Positions 38,214 through 48,023 of a stretch of DNA of 64,000 bases are shown one piece after another. A program made the translations under genes and the position numbers. The notes under the pieces were generated by a model, which saw only the letters and a list, made by a program, of their open reading frames with translations, was not told the origin of the DNA and ran no database searches. The stretch is from Deltaproteobacteria bacterium (GTDB taxonomy: Bacteria > Desulfobacterota > Binatia > UTPRO1), in the NCBI GenBank assembly GCA_029262315.1, contig JAJCZP010000071.1, positions 1-64,000 of the forward strand, written 5' to 3'. Numbering within the stretch: position 1 is the stretch's first letter; the number at the start of each line of letters is the position of its first letter.

Positions 38214-39158
38214 ATGATTGAGACGAAGCTCACGGCATTGCTCGGCGTTGGCGGCCCGATCCAGCTCGCCGGCATGCCGGGCGTAGGCACGCCCGCGCTC
38301 GTCGCCGCGGTCGCGGCGGCGGGGGGCATTGGGATGATTCCCGCACCCATGCTGCCAGCCGACGCATTGGCGGGGGTACTCGACGATGTCGCGACGCGCA
38401 CGACGGGCGTGTTCGGCGTGAACTTCCTGATGCCGTTCCTGGATCGCACATGCGTCGAGGTCGCAGCCCGGAAAGCACGGCTGGTAGAGTTCTTCTACGA
38501 TGACCCGGATCCGGAGCTCGTGCGGCTCGTGCATTCGCACGACGCTCTCGTGAGCTGGCAGGTCGGCTCGCGTGGCGAGGCGATCGCCGCTGAGCGCGCG
38601 GGCTGCGACGTCATCGTCGCGCAGGGCACCGAGGCCGGCGGACACGTCCGCGGACAAACAGGCCTCGCGCCGCTGCTGGCGGAAGTACGGGGCGCGGTCG
38701 GCGTCCCGGTGATCGCGGCGGGTGGGATTGCCACCGCGCGCGATGTCGCTGCCGTGCTGACAAACGGCGCTGCGGGCGCGCGCATCGGGACGCGTTTCGT
38801 CGCTTCGGCCGAGTCCGGGGCACACCCCGCGTGGGTGCAAGCGCTGCTCGCCGCATCCGCCGCTGACACCTGCCTCACGGAAACGTTCTCGTCGATGTGG
38901 CCGAACGCGCCCCACCGCGTCCTGCGCTCGGCTGTCACCGCCGCGAATGCCGCGTCGGAGAACGTCGTCGGGGAGATGCAACTCGGAGGGCAGGCCGTCC
39001 CTGTGGAGCGCTTCTCCGCGATCTGCCCGAGCGGGAGCACCACGGGCCGAATCGAGGCGATGGCACTCTACGCCGGCACATCCGTAGCCAACGTGGATCG
39101 GGTACAGCCAGCGGCGGAGATAGTCGCCGAACTGGTATCGGGTACCGCATACCCTTGA
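38214..39158 (+). CDS. Nitronate monooxygenase/2-nitropropane dioxygenase family
   Basis: PIQLAGMPGVGTPALVAAVAAAGGIGM, DVIVAQGTEAGGH, VPVIAAGGIATARDVAAVLTNGAAGARIGTRF. Confidence 0.93.
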   Translation: MIETKLTALLGVGGPIQLAGMPGVGTPALVAAVAAAGGIGMIPAPMLPADALAGVLDDVATRTTGVFGVNFLMPFLDRTCVEVAARKARLVEFFYDDPDPELVRLVHSHDALVSWQVGSRGEAIAAERAGCDVIVAQGTEAGGHVRGQTGLAPLLAEVRGAVGVPVIAAGGIATARDVAAVLTNGAAGARIGTRFVASAESGAHPAWVQALLAASAADTCLTETFSSMWPNAPHRVLRSAVTAANAASENVVGEMQLGGQAVPVERFSAICPSGSTTGRIEAMALYAGTSVANVDRVQPAAEIVAELVSGTAYP

Positions 39159-39165
39159 CCCGGGA

Positions 39166-39615
39166 ATGGACTCCGAGGAGACGATGCTGAGAGCAACGGT
39201 GCAGCAAGAGGTAGAAGCGCTCCACACCTTCTTCGTGGGATGGTTCTCCGGTGCGCTGCCGGAGAGCCAGTTCGAGTCAGGATTTCTCAGCCGCTTCGAT
39301 CCGGGCTTCCTCTTGATTCCGCCGGCGGGCACGCTGCTCACCCTCGACGAGCTCGCTTCCGGCGTGCGTCGGGCGCATGCCACCACCCCCGAGTTCCGGA
39401 CCGCGATCCGGAACGTCACGGTACGGCGAATGCTGGATGGACATACCCTCGCCACCTATGAAGAGTGGCAACGGAATGCCTTGGCCTCCAAGCCACCGGA
39501 GAACGCGCGCCTCGCCACGGTGCTGTTCGAGAATACCGAGCCGCTGCGGTGGCTTCATATCCACGAAACCTGGATGCCGGCATCGGTCGCCGCGAAAGGA
39601 CCCTACGATTTCTAG
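39166..39615 (+). CDS. Hypothetical NTF2/DUF4440-like protein
   Basis: 149 aa ORF with NTF2-like pattern. Confidence 0.5.
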   Translation: MDSEETMLRATVQQEVEALHTFFVGWFSGALPESQFESGFLSRFDPGFLLIPPAGTLLTLDELASGVRRAHATTPEFRTAIRNVTVRRMLDGHTLATYEEWQRNALASKPPENARLATVLFENTEPLRWLHIHETWMPASVAAKGPYDF

Positions 39616-39624
39616 CGACCTTCT

Positions 39625-40053
39625 TTGGAAACGACTGCGACTCTCAAGGAGAAACCGTTGAACAAGCTCGGACCTCTGATGATCGCCACGGGTATCGGCC
39701 ACGCACTGGTTGGCATCGTCGTGTTCAACGACGCGTTCATGGCGATCTTCCGGGAGGGATTCATCAATACCGTCCAGCCTCCCGGCTACGATGGGCCCCC
39801 GGCTTTCGACAGAATCGCGGTCTTCTGGTTTCTGTTCCTCAGTCCCGTTCTTTCCATGCTCGGTCAGATCGTGAGCCGGGCGATCACCAGCGGCGCCGTG
39901 GATGTCCTGAGGGTTATCGGATGGAATCTCATCGTCATGGGGACGATCGGTGCGGTAGTATTCCCCATCTCTGGCAATTGGATCTTGATCGCGCTCGGAG
40001 CCCTCACACTCGGCGCCGCGTCCCGCGTCGAAGCGCGCTCGCTACCAGCCTGA
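39625..40053 (+). CDS. Small multi-TM protein (DUF6463-like)
   Basis: GPLMIATGIGHALVGIVVFNDAF, WFLFLSPVLSMLG, about four hydrophobic helices. Confidence 0.6.
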   Translation: METTATLKEKPLNKLGPLMIATGIGHALVGIVVFNDAFMAIFREGFINTVQPPGYDGPPAFDRIAVFWFLFLSPVLSMLGQIVSRAITSGAVDVLRVIGWNLIVMGTIGAVVFPISGNWILIALGALTLGAASRVEARSLPA

Positions 40054-40141
40054 CATACGCTGGTGCCAATGCTGCAGGCCCGATATTGGGAGGGGCGACC
40101 GGCCGAGGTTCCAGGATGCGCACACGCACAAGCGACCCAAG

Positions 40142-41146
40142 ATGACCGCGGCATCGGTATCGATTCGCCCGCTCGTCGCGGCGGACGCCGCGCGTCTGAC
40201 TGAATGCTTCGAGCGCTGCTACGGAGACACGTACGTCACCGGCACGTTCTACGATCCGTCCGCGATCGAAGCGCGCATCAACGCGGGGGAACTTCGTTCA
40301 GTCGTTGCGGTCGATGCATCGGGGGCAATCGTCGGACACATGGGGCTGAGCCTCCGCCGCGTAGGCGCGCTCACCGCCGACGCCGGCAACACCATCGTCG
40401 ATCCCCGTTTTCGGAACCAGCGCCTGGCCGCCCGGCTGGGCGCCGGACTCCTGGACGTGAGTCGCGACATCGGTCTCGTCGGCTTTCATCACTACGCGAC
40501 GACGGCACACCCGATCATGCAGAAGCTGGCAGCGCACGGCGGCGGAATCGAGACCGGCATCATGCTCGACTACGTACCGGCGGGCACACACTACCGCGAT
40601 CTCGCCGAGACGGCGGAGACCGGCCGCGCAGCCGCGATCATCATCTATCAACCGATTGCGGCGGCGCCGCGTCGCCACGTGGTACTTCCAGAGCCCTACG
40701 GGGAAGCACTGCATGCGATCTACGATCGGGCACGCTTGGAACGAACGCCGCTCGAGCCCAGAGCGTCGCTACCGCCAGGGAACACGCACGTCGATATCAT
40801 GGCGGACACCAATCGCGGCCTGCTTCGCCTCTCGGTCACCCAGCCGAGTGCCGACCTCGCCGCGCAGATCACCGCGGCCGTCCGAACGAACGCGCACCAC
40901 ATCCTGCAGATCGATCTCGCTCTGGCCGATCAGAGCTGTGCGGCCGCCGTCGTTTCACTCCGCGCGCTCGGATGCTTCTTCTGCGCCGTACTCCCTGAGT
41001 ACGATGAGGGCGATACGCTACGACTGCAGCGCCTACCCGACGCGACCGGCAGTCGCCGCTATCCGGATCTCGTCACCGAAGAAGCGCGCCAGCTGCTGAC
41101 GACGATCGCCGACGATCGCACCGACGTGGCTCCGCCGCCGACGTGA
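40142..41146 (+). CDS. GNAT-family acetyltransferase-like protein
   Basis: VSIRPLVAADAARLTECFERCYGDTY, VVAVDASGAIVGHMGLSLR. Confidence 0.75.
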   Translation: MTAASVSIRPLVAADAARLTECFERCYGDTYVTGTFYDPSAIEARINAGELRSVVAVDASGAIVGHMGLSLRRVGALTADAGNTIVDPRFRNQRLAARLGAGLLDVSRDIGLVGFHHYATTAHPIMQKLAAHGGGIETGIMLDYVPAGTHYRDLAETAETGRAAAIIIYQPIAAAPRRHVVLPEPYGEALHAIYDRARLERTPLEPRASLPPGNTHVDIMADTNRGLLRLSVTQPSADLAAQITAAVRTNAHHILQIDLALADQSCAAAVVSLRALGCFFCAVLPEYDEGDTLRLQRLPDATGSRRYPDLVTEEARQLLTTIADDRTDVAPPPT

Positions 41147-41215
41147 GCCTCCGCATGCCGCCTTCGCCCGCAGCGCCCGGGACCTGGCCTCCAACTGCTT
41201 GCCACGACCCGGCAA

Positions 41216-41242
41216 CGTTATTACAGTAATTACATGGTAACG
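41216..41242. promoter_or_regulatory. AT-rich pseudo-palindrome, putative MazE operator
   Basis: CGTTATTACAGTAATTACATGGTAACG with perfect GTAATTAC core at 41226-41233 abutting the ATG. Confidence 0.5.
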
Positions 41243-41569
41243 CGGAGGCTGAAGGTCGCGCGCATCGGCAATTCGCGCGGGGTACGACTCCCGGCCGCAT
41301 CGCTCCGGCGCTATCACATTGGCGAATCCGTAGAGATGGAGGAGCTGACCGAAGGAATCCTCCTTCGGCCGAGCGGCCCCGTCGTGGAGAAGTTGTCTTG
41401 GGACCAGACTGCGAGCGAGATGGCAGCACGCACCGAAGACTGGGGTCCCTGGGACGACGCGCTCGCCGACGGACTGGAAAGCATCCCCTGGGAAGATGAC
41501 GCGAAGACCCGCGTCGCCGAGCGGGCAACCACGTCCCGAAAGAAGCCATCCTCCCGGAAGTCCCGATGA
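41234..41569 (+). CDS. AbrB/MazE-family antitoxin
   Basis: VARIGNSRGVRLPAASLRRYHIGESVEMEEL swapped-hairpin AbrB motif. Confidence 0.88.
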   Translation: MVTRRLKVARIGNSRGVRLPAASLRRYHIGESVEMEELTEGILLRPSGPVVEKLSWDQTASEMAARTEDWGPWDDALADGLESIPWEDDAKTRVAERATTSRKKPSSRKSR

Positions 41570-41886
41570 AGCGCTACGAGATGCGCTGGACGGCGCTCGA
41601 CCCAACGACCGGTGCCGAAATGGCAAAGAGACGTCCGGCGGTCATCGTGAGCCTCGACGTCCTGAACCGGACCCTGCGGACGGTCACGGTTTGCCCGCTC
41701 ACCACAGAGCTGCACCCGACGTGGCGCTCGCGACTGCAGGTTCGATGTGCCGGCCGGCGGGCGGAGATCGCCGTCGATCAGATCCGCACGGTGAGTAAGA
41801 GCCGGCTTGGGAACAAGCTCGGCGCACTCAACAAGAACGATGCGGCCATTCTCCGCCGGATCATCACGGAGATGTACGGGGAATAG
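41566..41886 (+). CDS. MazF/PemK-family toxin
   Basis: KRRPAVIVSLDVLNRTLRTVTVCPLTT, EIAVDQIRTVSKSRL; overlaps antitoxin by 4 nt. Confidence 0.9.
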   Translation: MKRYEMRWTALDPTTGAEMAKRRPAVIVSLDVLNRTLRTVTVCPLTTELHPTWRSRLQVRCAGRRAEIAVDQIRTVSKSRLGNKLGALNKNDAAILRRIITEMYGE

Positions 41887-41903
41887 CGGAAGGCGGGTAG
41901 CCG

Positions 41904-42128
41904 CTACTCGTACAGCTTGACGACGCGCACTTTGCCGGTGGGCGCCGCCTGCACGCAGAGGTCGCAGAGCACGCACTCATCGAGATTCGGACGCACGATC
42001 TCGAGCGAGCCGTCGTCCTTCTGGGCGAAGATGTCGACGGCGCAGACTTCGACGAGCTTCTTCACGAGCTCTTTGTCTTTCGCCACGGCATCGTCGACTT
42101 CGACCTGGATGAACATTCCGTCGGCCAT
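41904..42128 (-). CDS. Small mono-cluster ferredoxin-like protein
   Basis: LVEVCAVDIF...LDECVLCDLCVQAAPTG: CxxCxxC plus remote Cys. Confidence 0.75.
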   Translation of the reverse strand: MADGMFIQVEVDDAVAKDKELVKKLVEVCAVDIFAQKDDGSLEIVRPNLDECVLCDLCVQAAPTGKVRVVKLYE

Positions 42129-42129
42129 G

Positions 42130-43038
42130 TCAGTGCCCCGCCTTCTCGAGCCGCTCTTTCACCAACGCCGGGATGTCCTCGATGCGCTCGGCAACGGAGA
42201 TGCCCGCGGCCTTCATCCGCTCGATCTTATCGGCGGTGGTATCGGCCTTGCCCTCGACGATAGTGCCCGCGTGCCCGAAGCGCATGCCGGGCATCTCGTC
42301 CATGAAGCGGCCCGCCATGAAGGCGACCACCGGAAGGCGAGACTTGTTGACGGTGATCCAGTCGGCGAGCTCGGCTTCCATGCGGCCGCCGGGCTCGGAG
42401 TAGATCGCGATCGCCTTCGTCTCGGGATCGGCCTCGAAGAGTGGCATCAGCTCGGCGTAGGTCGCGCCGATGATGGCATCGCCACCGATCGAGACCGCCG
42501 TCGACTGGCCGAGGCCTGCCGCGGTAAGCGTGTTGGCGATTTCGGTAGTCATGCCGCCGGAGCGGGACAACACACCGATCGGTCCCTTCTTGAAGGCGCG
42601 GCGAACGTTAACCGCCGGGCCACCCAAGCCGCCGCACTTTGCCTCATCGGGCGAGAGGACGCCGAGACAGTTCGGCCCGATGATCCGCGCGCCGCGGAGC
42701 GACGCCAGCTCGACCATCTCGGCCACTTCACGGCGCGGAATCCGCTCGGTCACGATGACGATGAGCTTGATGCCGGCTTCAATGGCCTCAAAGACGGCGT
42801 CGCGAGTGAAGCGCGGCGGCACCGTCACGATCGAAGCGTCGACGTGATGCTTGTCGGTAATGTCGCGCACGCAATCGGACACCGGCACGCCATACACATC
42901 GCGCCCGGCCCGGCCCGGGGTCACACCACCGATGATCTTGGTGCCGTAGTCGAGCCCCTCACGGGTCAGGTTCACGGCCTCGCGACCAGTGATGCCCTGG
43001 ATGATCACCGTAGTATCTTTATTGATGAGGATCGACAC
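42130..43038 (-). CDS. Succinate/malate-CoA ligase alpha subunit-like
   Basis: VIIQGITGREA, GGVTPGRAGRDVYGVPV, GPNCLGVLSP, FGHAG phosphohistidine. Confidence 0.9.
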   Translation of the reverse strand: MSILINKDTTVIIQGITGREAVNLTREGLDYGTKIIGGVTPGRAGRDVYGVPVSDCVRDITDKHHVDASIVTVPPRFTRDAVFEAIEAGIKLIVIVTERIPRREVAEMVELASLRGARIIGPNCLGVLSPDEAKCGGLGGPAVNVRRAFKKGPIGVLSRSGGMTTEIANTLTAAGLGQSTAVSIGGDAIIGATYAELMPLFEADPETKAIAIYSEPGGRMEAELADWITVNKSRLPVVAFMAGRFMDEMPGMRFGHAGTIVEGKADTTADKIERMKAAGISVAERIEDIPALVKERLEKAGH

Positions 43039-43044
43039 GCGCTC

Positions 43045-44247
43045 TCACTTGCTCATCTTCGCGACGGCACGGCCCGCTGCCTCGTACATCGAAACCGAGC
43101 GGTCGCAGTACTCGACACCGTACTTCTCGAGAATTTTGAAGCCGTCGTCCTCCCACGCACCGGGGATGCGGAAGATGGCGATGGTCTCGCCAGGATCACG
43201 ACCGGACTCGACGCAGCCCTTGATGACGCCGCGCGCCACGATATCGACGCGGGTGTTCGAGACGACGTTCATCATGACGGCGATCTTCTTCACGCCGGGC
43301 TTGGACAGGATGAGCTTGGTGAGCCCGCACGCCTTTTGCACGCTCGGGTTGCCGCCGATCTCGCAGTAGTTCGCCGGCTTGCCGCCGTGATTGCGCACGG
43401 CATCGAAGAGCGTCAGCGAGCCACCACCGGCGCCGATGACCAAGCCCAGGTCTCCGTCGAACTCCTTGACGTTCCCCGCCACGCCGCGGTGATCGGTCGC
43501 GTCGACCGCAGCGCCTTTGATCTCGAACTCGGTCGGGGGCCGCGCCTCACGCGTTTCGTCCTTGCCGATGCCGAGGTCGTCCAGCAGCTTGGCATGTCGA
43601 TCCCGCGCCTCGGCCTCCATGTCGACGTGACCGTCGAGCACGAGGAAACGTCCGTCTTCCAATCGCGCCAGCGGATTGATCTCGGCCAACGTGAGGTCAT
43701 AGCGAAGGAAGGCCTCGGCCAGCGCCGCAACGATCGGCGTCAGCCGATTCAACTCGCTACCGCTGACACCGGTCGCGGAGATCGCTTCCTTGGCGCGAAA
43801 CGGGTTGAACGGCACGATCGTCGAGAAGTGCACACGCCCGACATGCTCGGGATGCTTCTCGGCGACCTCCTCGATGTCGATGCCACCCATGTCGCTGAAG
43901 ATGATGACGGGCGCCTTCGCACGGCCGTCCCACGTGACCGCCGCGAAGTACTCCTGCGCCACAGGCCCGCGCTCCTCGACGAGCACACCACGTGGCGTGT
44001 GGCCGTTGATCTCGAGCGCCAGAACTTCCTTGGCCGCCTGCTCGGCGCCAGCTGGATCATCCGGAAACTTCACGCCGCCGGCCTTCATGCGGCCACCGCT
44101 CAGCACCTGCGACTTCAACACCAGCGGGCCGCCGATCTCTTCGGCGATCGTCTTCGCTTCAGCCGGCGTCTTCGCAACCCGCCCTTTCAGGAGCGGCATG
44201 CGGAGCTGGCGGAAGAGTTGCTTGGCCTCGTACTCGTAGAATCGCAT
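43045..44247 (-). CDS. Succinate/malate-CoA ligase beta subunit-like
   Basis: YEYEAKQLFRQLRMPLLKGRVAKTPAEA, ATP-grasp, LAEINPLARLEDG, GNPSVQKACG. Confidence 0.88.
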   Translation of the reverse strand: MRFYEYEAKQLFRQLRMPLLKGRVAKTPAEAKTIAEEIGGPLVLKSQVLSGGRMKAGGVKFPDDPAGAEQAAKEVLALEINGHTPRGVLVEERGPVAQEYFAAVTWDGRAKAPVIIFSDMGGIDIEEVAEKHPEHVGRVHFSTIVPFNPFRAKEAISATGVSGSELNRLTPIVAALAEAFLRYDLTLAEINPLARLEDGRFLVLDGHVDMEAEARDRHAKLLDDLGIGKDETREARPPTEFEIKGAAVDATDHRGVAGNVKEFDGDLGLVIGAGGGSLTLFDAVRNHGGKPANYCEIGGNPSVQKACGLTKLILSKPGVKKIAVMMNVVSNTRVDIVARGVIKGCVESGRDPGETIAIFRIPGAWEDDGFKILEKYGVEYCDRSVSMYEAAGRAVAKMSK

Positions 44248-44404
44248 CTGGAGGAGTTCCGGTGAGTCGCCGTGATCTATACGGCAGCTGCGAGGCGGTC
44301 AAGTTTCCATTGAGATAGCCCCCGTGCGCGCGGCGCTCCGCGCCGTGCTCCGATGGGCGTCGTGAACCGCGGCAAAGCCACGGTTACTCCCCGATCTTGG
44401 CAGG

Positions 44405-44902
44405 TTAGTCGCCCAGGGACGGGGGGGTCGGGTCGGAGGGGCGTTGCTGGGCGGTGAATCCTGAGAGGCAGCTTGGGGGATGCCTGCTGCCTTCGAAATG
44501 CTCGAGGCAGCGATTCATTTGGCGTTCGGCGTCGCCGATGAGGAGTTGCGCCGGGCCGACGTTGATCGTGAGCGGCGCATCCTTCTCGCCCCAGCTGTAG
44601 GAAAACCCCGCCTTATCCTGGTCGCGCACGTTGCCCGACACCCGGGTGTACAGACCGACGCCGCGCTGACATGCGCCGCCGAGCGCCGAGTTCTCGAAAC
44701 CCTTAGTGCACTCCGTCATGGCCTTCTGGATCTCGTCCGGCGTCCGGGTAGCCAGCGCCACGCCACGCTGACACGCGTTGCCGGACGCGGTGCCTGCGCC
44801 GTACTCCATCTGGCACTGGAGCCTGGCATCGACGAGGGCATCGGCGAACGCGGAAGGCGTCGCCGCGAGAAGCGCTAGCACCACGAGTCCAAGCACCACC
44901 AT
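44405..44902 (-). CDS. Secreted small Cys-containing hypothetical protein with internal repeat
   Basis: Signal MVVLGLVVLALLAATPSAFA; repeats GNACQRGVALATRTPDE / GGACQRGVGLYTRVSGN. Confidence 0.5.
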   Translation of the reverse strand: MVVLGLVVLALLAATPSAFADALVDARLQCQMEYGAGTASGNACQRGVALATRTPDEIQKAMTECTKGFENSALGGACQRGVGLYTRVSGNVRDQDKAGFSYSWGEKDAPLTINVGPAQLLIGDAERQMNRCLEHFEGSRHPPSCLSGFTAQQRPSDPTPPSLGD

Positions 44903-45029
44903 GGGCTCAAGTCCTATCAGCGCCGGCCTCCCCGACAAAGGGACCCGGTCAACAAAGGACGGGAATCGCCTTCGCAGCCTTTTTTCGTCGCGGCCCACGC
45001 GCTACGACCAACCACCGGAACGGACACGT

Positions 45030-46562
45030 ATGAGCTGGAAACCAGAGATCGAAGGAATCGCGGCGCGACGGCGCCTGGCGAAGGACCTCGGCGGCGAGGA
45101 AGCCATCGCGCGCCAGCACGAGCGAGGACGCCTCACTGTGCGCGAGAGGATCGCCGGCCTGGTCGATGCGAACTCGTTCGACGAAGTCGGGCCGATCGCG
45201 GGACACGCCGAAACCGACCCTGACGGCGTCTTGCAGGCCTTCATTCCGGCCAACTACGTGCTCGGCCTCGCCAAAGTAAACGATCGGCCGTGCGTGGTCG
45301 GGGGCGAAGACTTCACCCAGAGCGGGGGCTCGCCCTCTCCGGCAGGGCTCAGGAAGAGTGTCTACGCCGAGGATCTGGCGCTCCGGCATCGCGTGCCCTT
45401 GGTGCGATTCCTCGAAGGCGCCGGCGGCAGCGTCAAGAACGCGGGACGCGGCAACGCCAAAGCCGTTGGCGAACCCGTCTACGCGCCGCATCGCTTCATC
45501 TCGATCGCCCGCGTCCTGGACACGGTACCGGTCGTGTCGGCCGCGGTGGGCTCGGTTGCGGGACTCCCCGCCGCCCGACTCGCGGGATCGCACTTCTCGA
45601 TCATGACCAAGACCTCGCAGGTGCTGATCGCAGGACCGGCACTGGTCGAACGCGCGCTGGGCGAGGTCACGACCAAAGAACAGCTCGGCGGCCCGGACGT
45701 GCACCTGCGGAGCGGCGTGGTCGACAACCTGGCGGAGGACGAAACCGAAGTCTTCGCCCTGATGCGCCGATTCCTGTCGTACCTCCCGGCGAGCGTGTTC
45801 GATCTCCCGCCTCGGATCCCGTGCGACGACGACCCGAACCGACGCGAGGAGGCGCTGCTGTCGATCATCCCGCGCAACCGCCGCCGGGTGTACGACGTCC
45901 GCCAGCTCGTGACCGCCGTCGTCGATCGGGACTCGTTCTTCGAGATGACACCGCTGTTCGGCAGCTCGCAGGTCACCGGACTCGCGCGGCTCGACGGAAC
46001 GCCAGTAGGCGTTCTCGCCAACGATCCCTACTTCGTCGGTGGGGCGATGACCGCCGCGGGCGCGCAGAAGGTGCGCCGCTTCATCACCCTGTGCGAAACG
46101 TTCCATCTCCCTATCGTGAGCTTCGTCGACGAGCCGGGGTTCATGATCGGCTCGGAGGCCGAGGCCGCTGCCACGATTCGCCATGGCGTCGAGACGATCG
46201 CGGCTACCGTCCGCTCCACCGTTCCGTGGGCTTCGGTCATTGTGCGGAAAGCATTCGGTGTCGCCGCAGCCGCACATTTCGGCCCCGGAGGGACGGTCTA
46301 CATGTGGCCCTCGGCCGAACGCGGCGCGTTGCCGCTCGAGGGTGGCGTGGCGGTCGCGTTCCGACGCGAGATCGCCGCGGCCCCTGATCCAGAAAAGCGC
46401 CGCGCCGAACTCGAGGCGCAATTCGCCAAGGGACGCAGTCCGTTTCCGGCGGCCGAGGGCTTCGGGGCGCACGATCTCCTCGATCCGCGCGAGACGCGAC
46501 CCGCACTCTGCCGGTGGCTAGCGTGGACGCGTCCGCTGCTGCGGGGCCGACCCCTACCCTAA
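45030..46562 (+). CDS. Biotin-dependent acyl-CoA carboxylase carboxyltransferase (beta subunit) family
   Basis: RLTVRERIAGLVDANSFDEVG, VVGGEDFTQSGGS, FVDEPGFMIGSEAE, KAFGVAAAAHFGPGG. Confidence 0.92.
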   Translation: MSWKPEIEGIAARRRLAKDLGGEEAIARQHERGRLTVRERIAGLVDANSFDEVGPIAGHAETDPDGVLQAFIPANYVLGLAKVNDRPCVVGGEDFTQSGGSPSPAGLRKSVYAEDLALRHRVPLVRFLEGAGGSVKNAGRGNAKAVGEPVYAPHRFISIARVLDTVPVVSAAVGSVAGLPAARLAGSHFSIMTKTSQVLIAGPALVERALGEVTTKEQLGGPDVHLRSGVVDNLAEDETEVFALMRRFLSYLPASVFDLPPRIPCDDDPNRREEALLSIIPRNRRRVYDVRQLVTAVVDRDSFFEMTPLFGSSQVTGLARLDGTPVGVLANDPYFVGGAMTAAGAQKVRRFITLCETFHLPIVSFVDEPGFMIGSEAEAAATIRHGVETIAATVRSTVPWASVIVRKAFGVAAAAHFGPGGTVYMWPSAERGALPLEGGVAVAFRREIAAAPDPEKRRAELEAQFAKGRSPFPAAEGFGAHDLLDPRETRPALCRWLAWTRPLLRGRPLP

Positions 46563-46660
46563 GTCGCCCGGCTCTTTGGCAACGACTGCACGAGGTCGCG
46601 CGGCATCCGCGTACACGTTTTGCGACGCGCGATCCGACGCGAGTCGTGGTAAGAAGAGCC

Positions 46661-47386
46661 ATGGTCTCGAACGCCAGGAGGATCGTGTTCGCGGCGCTGC
46701 TCGTGCTCACGATCGGCCTGACCGTCGCACGCGCCGCACCCGATACCGAGGCACCCGTCACCCGGTCGTTCCAGACGGCCGACGGGACCGAGTACACCTA
46801 CCTGCTGGTCGGCCCCACGAAGGTCGAGGAAGACAAGACCTATCCGGTGCTCGTTGCGCTACCACCGGGCAATCAGAAGCGGGCCATGGCCGACTGGATG
46901 CTCCGCACCTACTGGACCCCCGAGGCACGGCGTCGGGGGTGGATCGTCGTCACTCCCGTCCGCTCCGGAGCCGACCTCATCTTCGAACACAATCGCGGCC
47001 ACTTCGTGGAACTCGTGCAACATCTTGCCAAAACGTTTCGCATCGAGGGCGCGAAGGTCCATCTGGCGGGGGTGAGCAACGGCGGCATGAGCTCCTTTCG
47101 GGCGGCGACAGCGCACCCCGAGTTGGTCCATTCGGTACTGACGCTCCCCGGCTTCCCCCCTTCGGAGAGCGACTTCGGTCGTCTCGATCGGCTGAAGAAG
47201 ATTCCGGTGACGATGTATGTGGGGGCGGGCGACAAAGACTGGGTGCCGCAGATGGAACGGACACGCGACGATCTCGCTAAAGCGGGCGGCAAGGTCACGT
47301 TGACGGTCATGCCTGGGGAGGGGCACGTCCTGCGCAGTCTCGGCGGCGGCCACACCCTCTTCGACGTCCTCGATCGCACCCGCTAG
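46661..47386 (+). CDS. Secreted alpha/beta hydrolase (PHB depolymerase/esterase-like)
   Basis: Signal peptide; VHLAGVSNGGMSSF nucleophile elbow; GDKDWVPQ; MPGEGHVL. Confidence 0.85.
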   Translation: MVSNARRIVFAALLVLTIGLTVARAAPDTEAPVTRSFQTADGTEYTYLLVGPTKVEEDKTYPVLVALPPGNQKRAMADWMLRTYWTPEARRRGWIVVTPVRSGADLIFEHNRGHFVELVQHLAKTFRIEGAKVHLAGVSNGGMSSFRAATAHPELVHSVLTLPGFPPSESDFGRLDRLKKIPVTMYVGAGDKDWVPQMERTRDDLAKAGGKVTLTVMPGEGHVLRSLGGGHTLFDVLDRTR

Positions 47387-47389
47387 GCG

Positions 47390-48010
47390 CTACTGCCGAA
47401 CCGCCACACCGAGAATCATCGGGAAGAGCGGCGGATGTACCGGCGCGCCGGGTGTAATCAGACGTTCGATCGCCTCCAGCGCGAACCCGGCGTCGACAAT
47501 CGTGCGCTCCGTCTCCCGATTCATGTTGCAGCCGCAACCGAGAACACGCTGGAGGGGGTTCAGCCACTCCTGCAGCCGCCGGTACCAGGGGTCATCCGCC
47601 GCCACGTGCTCGAAGAAATGGTAGCGCCCCCCCGGCCTGAGCACCCGACGCATCTCGGCGAGCACCTGCGCGGGATCGTCGACTGAACAAAGCGTCAATG
47701 TCACCACGATCTCGTCGAACGACGCATCGTCGAACGGCAAACGCTCGCCAGCCAGGGGCACGAGCTTCGTCGGGAACGACACCGCAGCGAGACGGTCGGC
47801 GGCGAGACGGTTCATCCCAGCGGAGGGCTCGACCGCCGTCAGCGACCGGACGGCGGGCCCGTAGTACGGCAACGACTTTCCCGTGCCGAGCCCGATTTCG
47901 AGAACATCGCCCACGGCTTGCCGTACACAACGCTCGCGCAGTTCGTACATCTCAGGGCCTTCGATCTTTTCGATCAGCCAGGGAAAGACGACGTCGGCGT
48001 AGAGACTCAC
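47390..48010 (-). CDS. Class I SAM-dependent methyltransferase
   Basis: GDVLEIGLGTGKSLPYY, AVEPSAGM, LPFDDASFDEIVVTLTLCSVDDP, VLRPGGRYHFFEH. Confidence 0.92.
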   Translation of the reverse strand: MSLYADVVFPWLIEKIEGPEMYELRERCVRQAVGDVLEIGLGTGKSLPYYGPAVRSLTAVEPSAGMNRLAADRLAAVSFPTKLVPLAGERLPFDDASFDEIVVTLTLCSVDDPAQVLAEMRRVLRPGGRYHFFEHVAADDPWYRRLQEWLNPLQRVLGCGCNMNRETERTIVDAGFALEAIERLITPGAPVHPPLFPMILGVAVRQ

Positions 48011-48023
48011 ATGCTCCTCCGTT

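Noticed and set aside
41917-44265. 782-aa plus-strand ORF
   Set aside because: Antisense shadow of the SucCD-like and ferredoxin-like genes; composition is Arg/His/Asp-rich frame artefact of high GC DNA.
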